Positions 26,199 through 40,107 of a DNA stretch of 64,000 nucleotides are shown in pieces. Numbering within the stretch: the first letter of the stretch is position 1; each line of letters opens with the position of its first letter. The position numbers were made by a program, and so were the translations under genes. The stretch comes from Paralichthys olivaceus (Eukaryota; Chordata; Actinopteri; Pleuronectiformes; Paralichthyidae), in the NCBI RefSeq assembly GCF_024713975.1, contig NC_091111.1, positions 13,827,001 through 13,891,000 of the forward strand, given 5' to 3'. Below the pieces are notes generated by a model. The model ran no database searches. It worked only from the letters and a program-made list of their open reading frames with translations, and was not told where the DNA came from.

Positions 26199-26213
26199 AG
26201 CAGCAGCAGCAGC
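26199..26213. repeat. short (AGC)n run in acat2 5' UTR
   Basis: Five AGC units lie upstream of the acat2 start codon, preceded by imperfect ATCACCACTATCCCC repeats at 26150-26186. It is too short to be structurally remarkable, but it lies in the probable leader. Confidence 0.7.
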
Positions 26214-26253
26214 TTGAACCAGCGGCTCTAACCTTCACCAGCCTCCTGCCAAC

Positions 26254-31477
<5,224 letters not shown>

Positions 31478-31525
31478 GGGGAATAACTAACGCTGCTATA
31501 TGGATCGCACTTTTCTCTCATTTTA

Positions 31526-31535
31526 AATAAATAAA
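31526..31535 (+). terminator. acat2: acat2 proximal polyadenylation signal
   Basis: Two overlapping AATAAA hexamers lie about 50 bp after the stop codon. This site would give a very short 3' UTR; a second signal at 32057 offers a longer form. Confidence 0.6.
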
Positions 31536-32056
31536 GGGAACATTCATTGTTTACACTATAGAATAAAGGGTAGTGGTTTACCTGGGTTCTTCCGTTCACT
31601 GTACTAGAGGCCGGTGTGATGAGTATGTGTTGCGATGATGGATGTTCAACAACAGCTCGTCACTCACCGTGAATTTTTATTCTCAGGTTTCAGCTGTGAA
31701 ACTAACTAAGCTGTTTTAAGTTATTAACTGTGCAACCAAGACACGAACTGTAACGGCAAAGCTTCACATCCTTACGTTTGGAAAGAATGCTATTTTCTCT
31801 GTAAAGCCTATTTTTAAAGTGTAATTTTCTGATACTCTTTGTCAGGTTTTAGTAGATTTTGCTTGCTCTTAAAAAAAACGAATCAACATTCCAGTATCTT
31901 CAACCCTCATCCTCTGATCAAGTGTGCAGACAGCAGCCTTATATCCCAGTGAAGTGCCATAAGGCTCAGTACCCCAGCCTTCTTTCACCTAGTGCTTCCT
32001 GTACATAACCAGATGTTTGTGAAAATGTCTTCTGTCATCCAGCTGTTAAACATATC

Positions 32057-32062
32057 AATAAA
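32057..32062 (+). terminator. acat2: acat2 distal polyadenylation signal (candidate)
   Basis: AATAAA followed by an A-rich stretch lies about 580 bp past the stop codon. Cleavage here would end the transcript near 32,080, roughly 100 bp from the expected end of the oppositely oriented tcp1 transcript. Confidence 0.5.
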
Positions 32063-32174
32063 AAAATTAAAGCCATTGTCAAAAAGTATTTTACACCTGT
32101 GTCAAAGCTTGCAAAGTAATCACATCTCAGCCATTTGAATTAACAAATCAGTGGTCATTTACAACCATTGAAGC

Positions 32175-32180
32175 TTTATT
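32175..32180 (-). terminator. tcp1: tcp1 polyadenylation signal
   Basis: TTTATT on the plus strand gives AATAAA on the tcp1 strand, about 165 bp after the tcp1 stop codon. It is the first canonical signal on that strand. Confidence 0.65.
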
Positions 32181-32343
32181 GAGTGTCCAAAAACACAAAT
32201 CACTTAACAGCTCCTCTGGAGACGAGCGCAAAGAGACAACAGTAAACAGGCAAAGTGCACGGCCTACACTAAAGCTACAGCCATGAAGAGCTCCTTATGT
32301 ATAAATACAGGTGTTGAACTTATCAGGACCAATCGCAGCCTTT

Positions 32344-35300
32344 TCAACCCTCCAGAGATCCTGAATTCACGGCGTCCCTGTATGACTGCCCGCCCTCCTT
32401 CGGCTCGGGGAACAGTTTGATGAGGTCGTCAATGCGGAGGATGGTGATGGCGGCCTCAGTGGCAAACTTGAGGCTCTTTGTCTTGACCATGGTGGGCTCG
32501 TACACGCCTGCCTGACGGTTGTCTCTAGGTTTACCGTTCACCAGGTCCAGTCCAATCCTACAGGACACAAAACATTCAATATTTTACTCTACAGCCCCCA
32601 CTTCAGTTACACGCAGGTGGCAGCGAAGAGGTTAATGTTGGGGACTGAAACTAAATTATTTTATAAGGGATTTGTGCACAAAGGACTTTCGTGGTTTATC
32701 ACCTATTTGTTCTATATAATGAGAACTGAAAAACCACACCTATCACACTCGTTGGAGGTGCAGATGACATTTTCAGATTGCCAATTTTGTCTGACCAGCA
32801 CTCACACATTAAGTTTACCTTCATAGGATTTTAAAAAGATCAAATATTCACATTTTAGAAGCTAGAACCAATTATGTTTTGCCAAAACGACATAAAAACA
32901 TATGATAATTTAAATTGTGTTAATCACTGATGTGCAACCAAATTTTTTGAGGTATTAATCTTGGTCTACTTGGCAGTCTTTTACTTTCCAGTTGCTATAA
33001 GCTTAAGTAAAATAAATGTAATTTCACAGGATAGGTCCTTAAAACTAGAAACGCAAGATTACAGAAAAACATCAAGTCATAAGAATCACAGTAGAGACTC
33101 AAGAAAATGGAAACTATTTAAGAGGACATTTGTAAACACACATTATTGTGACTGGTACGAAACACTCACCACTTCAGATTCTTGCGTTCGGGGTTAACTT
33201 GAGCCTCATTGTGGAAAGCACGAAGCTTGGCCACCAGATCAGTGGAGTCCTGTGCTGCGTTCACAGCCAGCGTCTTGGGGATGACGAGGAGAGAGCGAGC
33301 GAACTCAGCGATGGCTAACTGCTCCCGAGAACCCTGAAAAAACCCAAAACAAAGCTGATGAGTAAAATCTCAGCTCAGAGGATTCACTTGTTAACACCCG
33401 AACAACGTAAACACGTTTTTAATCACTGCATATACTGAGAGCTCACCATGCTGGTAGCATAGTTCTCCAGGTAGATTGAAAGAGCTGCCTCCACAGCGCC
33501 TCCTCCTGGTACTACAGACTTGGACTCTAGCACCCTCTTGACAACACAGAGAGCGTCGTGCAGCGAACGCTCCATCTCGTCACACATGAAGTCATTGGCC
33601 CCACGCAAGATGATGGAGGCTGATGTGCGTGCTTTGGTACTGAGAGGAGTAAAAGTTAGGAGAAAACAGAACCAGCACAGTTAATTCAGAAGGTTTGCAC
33701 ATATGTACCAGAGCTACAGTTGAGATGCACTTGTTAGAATCCGTTTTTCTTGACATTACTCAACAGTTCAACACTCTTTACCGATGTTACAAAAGCAAAG
33801 AGATTCAAGCAGTTGCAATTCTCACTTCTTGACAAGGATGAGCTCATCGTCACAGATACGTTCCTGCACAACCTCCTCAGCCTGACCGAGCATAGTGGCC
33901 TCAAACGTCTCCTCGCCCTCCAGGTTGGTCAGGGATGGGCAGACGATAGCTGAGAATGAAAAAAAACTAAGTATTCAATATCATAATATGACTAGACAGT
34001 CAATTAAAAAAAACATGCTGAGATATAGAGCCCAACCGTTTAAAAGTCTTGTCACCACAAAACAAAGACACTGTCTGCTCTCCTCTTACCTCCTGTTGCC
34101 TTGGCGATGCGTTTGAGGTCCTTCTTGAGGACCCTCCTCACTGCCATGGCTCCTACATCCACAAAGTACTTAAGACACATATCATCAATGCCACCCGTCG
34201 TCAGGACAACATTGGCACCTGCTGCCAAAATCTTTTGGATCCTCTCCTTGGTGATGTCAGATTCCCTGAAGCAACAAAATATATTTTACGTCTCATCATT
34301 TATGTTTAAATATCAGACAGAATAACATATATACTGTTCATCTTTGAAATATTAAGATTCTACAAACTGATAAAATCATGATTTATTGTACACATGGAAA
34401 TGTGTCCAGGCCACAATAGTCATCCAACAGCTCAGAGAGAAGCTGCTGCCTTGACTCGTGGATGAGTATGTTTTCTCCCACGCGTATCACTGTGTAAACT
34501 ATTGAGTCAGCATCACAGCAAATTTAAATGGGAAGATTTTGAAAGATCTGTGTGTGTGAAAAAAGCAAAACAGGAAAATATACTATGACCAACCTTTGCC
34601 TGATCTGGTCGAGCTTCTCTGGGTCACTAATAATAACTTGGACTCCCATCTTCATTTTGGTTTTCTGCAGACTGAAGTCCAGGCAAGCAATCTTGGCATT
34701 AACAACACGCTTTACCATGCCTTTGGAAAAAACAGAAACCAGCATGTTTAATGAGAGGAAAAAACCAAGAGCAATCATATTTGACCTAGCCACAGAAATC
34801 AATTAAGTATTGACAAGAATCAGCCTAATTTAAGGTTAATATTCAACTGTCTGGTCAGAAAAGAGGTGCCACAGTCGACAAACTACTGCGACTTTTCTTT
34901 TCAAAACCAGTATACTGTCTCCCACGCGTATCACTGCATACACCATTAGAAAAGACATAGCAGCAAATTTAAATGGGAGTTTAACCAGCTGCATGTAAAT
35001 ATAAAGTATTTAAATATAAAGGGCCCATTCTAGGGGTAAAGAAAACAGTTCATTCAATTTAGTGGAATCATCACTAAGATTATTTTGTATTTAATTTCTA
35101 GCAATAGATCCCTTTCCCTTTCATGTAAGCTGATGACAGACGCACCTTGTGATCCAACGGTGCAGTTCACAGCATATCCATTGACCAAGAAGCTCTCCTT
35201 CTGGCTGCGGCCGTGGGCTTTCAGCACATTGACGGAGTTGATGGGGTATTTGGCCACACCCTTGCCATCCACAAACTTCACGGCCAAGGCAGCATCCACC

Positions 35301-37159
35301 ACCATGTTGGCAAAGAAGTCTGAATCACTGTTGGCTCAGAAGTCAAGGTAGATACACACAGCAGAGATTTTTTTTTATTTTCTAACAATTAAGAAAAAAA
35401 AAAGAAAATCCTTGTGAAACTAGAAAAGCCTAAACAAAAGCCAGTGAATCTGGAGGTTAGGTCCTGACCAAACGTTAACTCCGCCTCATACAGACAAAAG
35501 GATACGTTCCAATGATTTTAGAGGACATGGAAGTCTTGGCTGCATTGATTAGACACTCTCTGCCCAGGTCATCTGTTCCAATAGTGAGGTTCTCATTAAT
35601 GTAGCGCACTGCCTCCCTGGAAAATGGGGGAAAAAAACAAGTTTGCATGTCAGAACGTACAACGTACAATGCAAATCAATGAGCATTGTAAAAGTGGGTC
35701 CAAGCGTTCTTAGCATCTCACTTGCAAGCCAGACGGTATCCACTGATGACGGACGTTGGGTGGATCCTCTGCTTCACCAGCTCATCTGCACTCTTGAGCA
35801 ACTCTGCGGCAAGAATCACCTGAAAGAATTTACATGACAAACACAAACATCATTCAAATTTCATTTGTATCGCACATGTTCACGAATCATAATTTGTCTC
35901 AGAGCTTAACAAGGTGGGACATCCTCTGTCCTCAACCTGCAACACGAGTGATGGAAAACTACCCAAAAATCACCAGTTCCATTACAGCGACAATAATTGT
36001 CTACGACGTGCCATGATTTCACACTGTGCCATCGTTTCATTAGAGGCGGCAGAAATGAGGCTGCACAACCCCTTCAGACACTGACGGACAGTTCCTCTTT
36101 CCTGTTAGCATAGCCACACACCCGTATGAACAGCAGATGTACGGTACTAAAACAGGATTACTCTTTTTACACTAATCGAGGCATGTGTACAGCAAGAAAC
36201 AAGTAAAGCTTGACAAAAAAGAACCCACTCAATCTCCCTGATCTGAACAGCAGATGGAAAAGGGTCTATATAGATGTTGGGAGCAGCTGTTGCCCTTAAC
36301 TCACCACAGACGTGGTCCCATCTCCGACCTCCTTGTCCTGCAGGTCAGCCAGCTCACACAGGACCTTGGCGGCTGGGTGCTCCACCTCCAGCAGCTTCAG
36401 GATGGTTGCTCCGTCGTTGGTGATGGTCACGTCCTGTCAAAAACATCCAGACTTTTAAAATGTCTGATCAAGTAAAAAACAATCAATTCCACATGGATTC
36501 AGGACATTGAATGTTCCACTGACCCCGATGTCGTCCACCAACATCTTGTCGAGGCCGACGGGTCCCAGGGAGCTCTTGACGATGTTGGCGATGGACGCTG
36601 CGGCCATGACTGAGGAGAAAAGAAGGATGCTAATAGCAGCTGTGCATTTCTTTTAAAACAACTAGATCCTTCTACTACAGGTATAACTTCATACAACACT
36701 GCTGCTGCTGCCATGTCCTGTCATTTTATTCAGTGGGGTGCACAGACAGTCACCACACCTTCAGACCATGACAGTGTTGTAATCTGTCCCATTAGCATAG
36801 CCGTCCATTCAGAGAGGTGCGAATGAAAGGTACCAACATGGGCTCGTCAATATGTAACGACTGGTGCTAGCATTAGGAGCTAGCTGAGTATCTTACGGAG
36901 GATTAAAAGTGGAACAGAAAAAAAAGATGCGTGAAAGAAAAGCGTCACTCCTCGTTAGCATTAGCACTAGCCACACGTGTGTCGCATGCAGTGAATGAAT
37001 CGGGGTTTTCTTCCGGATGTTTGGACGCGCAGAGAACATTTTCGCTTTTTTAAACAAACTGTAAGACAAGAAGCACAACAACTCACCATTCTGAGTTCGA
37101 ATGGACTCTCCACTCGTCCTCTGACCGAGCACATTTAACGGACCCTCTAGCATCGACAT
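32344..37159 (-). CDS. tcp1: T-complex protein 1 subunit alpha (CCT-alpha)
   Basis: One of eight subunits of the cytosolic chaperonin TRiC/CCT, which folds actin, tubulin and other proteins with ATP. I place twelve coding exons on the minus strand: 37087-37159, 36524-36609, 36305-36433, 35722-35819, 35506-35616, 35146-35327, 34594-34720, 34090-34265, 33826-33949, 33447-33639, 33170-33333 and 32344-32557. Phases agree and give 558 residues (human 556). Family signatures include [17 protein letters not shown], the ATP-binding NDGATIL and [47 protein letters not shown] and [20 protein letters not shown]. The start [18 protein letters not shown] aligns with the mammalian N-terminus; an internal ATG two codons later is also possible. 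Introns 1, 3, 6 and 7 each hold an H/ACA snoRNA-like sequence. A heat-shock element lies about 70 bp upstream of the ATG. Confidence 0.98.
34398..34533 (-). ncRNA. box H/ACA snoRNA, pair B copy 2 (tcp1 intron 7)
   Basis: On the tcp1 strand the 5' hairpin is closed by TCCCA/TGGGA with an upper stem CTGTG/CACAG. It is followed by the H box AAAACA (ANANNA rule). The 3' hairpin has CCAC/GTGG, AGTC/GACT and an inner CAGC/GCTG-type stem, and an ACA triplet ends the RNA at 34401-34405. The length is about 136 nt, typical of the class. It shares the pocket strand CAGTGATACGCGTGGGAG with the copy in intron 6. Human TCP1 hosts SNORA20 and SNORA29; this is probably one of these, but I cannot decide which without comparison. 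Confidence 0.8.
34845..34980 (-). ncRNA. box H/ACA snoRNA, pair B copy 1 (tcp1 intron 6)
   Basis: On the tcp1 strand the 5' hairpin is closed by CTCCCA/TGGGAG with upper stem CTGC..TA/TATGCAG, followed by the H box ACAGTA. The 3' hairpin is closed by CTGGT/ACCAG with an AAAAGA/TCTTTT extension. It is followed immediately by ACA and exactly three bases, the canonical end. It is homologous to the intron 7 copy, but the paired bases differ in a compensating way. This is the best-formed of the four snoRNA candidates. Confidence 0.88.
36022..36158 (-). ncRNA. box H/ACA snoRNA, pair A copy 2 (tcp1 intron 3)
   Basis: The 5' hairpin is closed by TCCTGTT/AACAGGA and keeps TTAGTACC and GGCTATGCTAA from the intron 1 copy. 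An H box AGAGGA follows. A 3' hairpin closed by CCGTC/GATGG (one G-U pair) follows, then C and an ACA triplet at 36025-36027 with three bases after it. The length is about 137 nt. The closing stem differs from the intron 1 copy by paired changes, which supports selection on structure. The 3' half is less similar between the two copies than the 5' half. Confidence 0.72.
36711..36843 (-). ncRNA. box H/ACA snoRNA, pair A copy 1 (tcp1 intron 1)
   Basis: The 5' hairpin is closed by CCCAT/ATGGG and carries TTGGTACC and GGCTATGCTAA. An H box AGATTA follows. The 3' hairpin can be closed by CTGTCAT/ATGACAG, followed by G and ACA with TGG after it. The length is about 133 nt. The ACA end depends on choosing the longer 3' hairpin; a shorter alternative lacks a clear ACA. 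It is probably the same family as the intron 3 copy and one of the two snoRNAs known from mammalian TCP1. Confidence 0.75.
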
Positions 37160-37228
37160 TTTGGAACCACCACACAGCCGAGAAGAAAGGACGGAGCGCG
37201 GTGCACTGTGGGTGAGCCGGTGTTAACC

Positions 37229-37243
37229 GGAAGGTTCGAGAAG
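37229..37243. promoter_or_regulatory. tcp1: heat-shock element upstream of tcp1
   Basis: GAAGGTTCGAGAA at 37230-37242 is three perfect inverted nGAAn units, the trimer-binding consensus for HSF1. It lies about 70 bp upstream of the tcp1 start codon, where the core promoter should be. CCT genes are known HSF targets in mammals, so heat-shock control of this gene is likely but inferred. Confidence 0.7.
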
Positions 37244-37274
37244 AAAAGAAACGAGGAACTTTAAAGTGCAGACG

Positions 37275-37312
37275 CGTCACGTGATCGAACAAAGCTCGAG
37301 TTTTCACGTGTT
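37275..37312. promoter_or_regulatory. tcp1: two CACGTG E-boxes upstream of tcp1
   Basis: Palindromic E-boxes lie at 37278-37283 (in GTCACGTGAT) and 37305-37310 (in TTCACGTGTT), 27 bp apart. A half-similar CACGTC follows at 37323. MYC/MAX, USF and MiT/TFE factors bind this core. The first has the flanks favoured by TFEB-type and USF factors. Confidence 0.5.
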
Positions 37313-37399
37313 CATAAAGTTTCACGTCAATCAGCTGCTCTGTAGAATCAGAAAATAACTTTTTGTCACGTTTTATTTTTTACACTACATTTCCCAGCA

Positions 37400-38160
37400 T
37401 GCAACCAAACCACCAAGCCACCCCCCCCTTTCCGGCTTCTTCTTGGTTCTGTAGCTGCAGTTTTCATATAGGTTGTTCGCCAGAGCGCCCCCTGTTGCAT
37501 ATTTCGATTGGATTTGATTTGTTTATTTATTTCGTAGGTTTTCATATATATGTAGAAAAAAGACAAAGTAAATCATAAACAGACTTTCAATAAGAAACTT
37601 GAATTAACAAATGATGCAATAAAGCAACAATGCTCGTCCAGCCCAACCCCAAAATCTAGATCAATACATCAATTATCAAATCATTATTTAATTAAACTTT
37701 AATTAGTACAATTTGGACTCTTAATTATTGTCTGTTATGTGAATACTACTTGATTACTTCTAATTTCGTTTTACTCTGTGAAATGACAGTAAATCAATTA
37801 ATATACAGTAATAGATATCTAGCAAAAACAGTCAATTTGACACCAACCATTATGTTAAAACCTCATATCTGCATTATATTCTACATAATATAAATTGATA
37901 TCTTCGTTATGATAAAAATACATAAGCTATACAGTGGGTACATTTATTTTATTATCCTCTGAGTTTGTTCTATAGTTTAAAACGCTAATCTAGTAAAATA
38001 CTTATCACAACTCGTGTATCATTTTCAAGTTGCTATGTTTGAACTCTGTCTCAGCTCGTCCTGTGAATAGTTCACAGTTCATAATGGATTTTCCTCAGCG
38101 GCTGCTCTGCCCCATTTTCACTGTGATGACATTTTTATAGAGAAAACCACCAGAAACACA
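37400..38160. other. tcp1-plekhg1 intergenic region
   Basis: About 0.75 kb of AT-rich DNA with no gene. It separates the tcp1 promoter from the plekhg1 3' end; both genes are on the minus strand. The only notable site is a CTCF-like motif at 37480-37496. Confidence 0.6.
37480..37496 (-). promoter_or_regulatory. CTCF-like motif
   Basis: The minus strand reads CAACAGGGGGCGCTCTGG, a close fit to the CTCF core (AGGGGGCGC). It sits between the promoter of a constitutive gene (tcp1) and a large signalling gene (plekhg1), a plausible boundary position. Binding is inferred from sequence alone. Confidence 0.45.
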
Positions 38161-38164
38161 AAGA

Positions 38165-40107
38165 TAAGTTTAATTTGAATTTATTACCTCCAATACATTG
38201 TTGTGTTGAGCAATGACAACTAGGCAGTTAAAAAAATACAGTACATTTAACTTAAACATTAAAGCATTATAAAGCATACCTATGGCATACAAGAATAACT
38301 TTCCTAAAATGTACATCTTTACAAAGTGTTTACAAATGAAACAAATAAAAAAAGACAGAAAAGTGCAAAAAAGAGTCAATGAAGACTGACGATCCCCACC
38401 AGTGAAAGAGGACAAAATGTACAAAAAGAGAAAAATCATACTTCATATTCCTAACCTGTGTTTGATGCACGTTTCCTGATACGAACATTACGCCATGACA
38501 TTGTGCTTTTACACTTTTCACGTGAATTTTGTGTGTGTGTGTGATTTGGAACTTGTAATTAAGCAGTGCGTGGTAGAAAGTTAAATATCCATTTCTGAAA
38601 ATATTCACAGTATCTGATTCCAATTTTGTGAGTGCCCATAAATGACAATAAAACCATCTTTTTAATAAATATATTTCACTTTAATTTACAACCAGTCTGT
38701 GGTTTGATGTAATTGTGGTAAAGGGTGGTGACATCCAATAAAACAGGCCACGTTTAGCGACCTAGAAATACAATTTTGAGGGGAGAGAAAACGATTGTGT
38801 TGCGTGAACCAGGCTGACAACTAGCTCACCGAAGAGTGGATGCAGTATCAGTAGTGTGACAGTAGGGGGTGCCCCATAACGTAAACAAAGTATTGACTAA
38901 TCATTTGTAAAAAATACACCAAATACAGTACTGTAGTTTTTTTAATTTTTTTAACAAACACCCCTTTAATGTTCTCCTTCGTGGTCCTGCTTGAAAAAAA
39001 AACGTTAAAATTAGCATGATTAAGAAACAAATGTTGAGATGCACATTTCACTCTACATGATGACGCCCCCCAGTGACGATTAAACGTAAAAACATCTCTG
39101 AATTGATTCAGAATAAATATGGAGTCCTACGATTTCTTATCGCTGATCTAAAATATTAACATCTCCTCATTTTAAAGCACGATACCCTATTGATGACAAA
39201 GGTAAGTAGAGGGACATAAGCTCAAATAGATTTATTGATCTATGGCTAGTTATACTTAACTTATTGGATCTTGTAATAGCCAACCTGTTTTCTTTACAGC
39301 TGCATTGATTTTTTGCTAAAAAGCTGTTAAACGTGACAAACTAGCCCGAGGAGCAAATGTGTAAAGCTGCTTGTTCAGAACTGTTTGATAGTGTAAGCAC
39401 GTTCAAATTAAACACAAGACATCGCTGAGCTTCATCTCTCCTCTACAGGTCGAACTAATGCTAATAAAGGCAGTTAAAATAAACTTAAGAGTAAATTAAA
39501 AGACGTCACAAGTCTGACCAAAGATTCCCGACGCCGGGAGTCAAATAACTCATTTCTGATGCTTGTACTCCTTGTGAGATGTTGGGCACAGTAAAGATCC
39601 AGTCTTCTACATGTGGAAACAGATATCCTGACTTAGTCTATCTGTACAACAGTTTATTCCTGCAGAATATGAATCCAGTTTCCTCTTAGAGTCTCTAAAA
39701 ACAACTTTGGACATTAAAAACCCATCCAGTTGTACTGAATGCCAGTACAATCTACTGGTTGTGTCTTGCTAACTCATCCCCACCAGATCACTTCCCTTTA
39801 AAACATACAGGAGACGACTGTTTGAAGGTGGAAGTGCTAAGGCGGCTCGCGTGCATGCTCTGATGTGGCATTAATAGATGTCTTTTACTTTGAATCCCTG
39901 TGTGAGAATAGGTATTCACAGATGTTTGGTACAAACATGGATAAAATCGCTTCTTATCAAGACATTTGTTTCATTTTTTAAAGTGTATTCGTTTGTGACT
40001 ATGATGTTAGATTACATAGGGCATTCAATGCAAAGCAGCAGCGCCCCCTTTTTGTTTCTATATGCTGTATGTTGATATATAGATTTGGCTTTAGTAAATT
40101 AGTAGCT
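38165..40107 (-). other. plekhg1: plekhg1 3' untranslated region
   Basis: About 1.9 kb of AT-rich, non-coding DNA follows the plekhg1 stop codon. The first convincing signal at its far end is TTTATT at 38180-38185 (AATAAA on the gene strand). Open frames here are short and low in complexity. The exact end is uncertain, because other AATAAA-like hexamers occur and shorter forms are possible. Confidence 0.55.
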
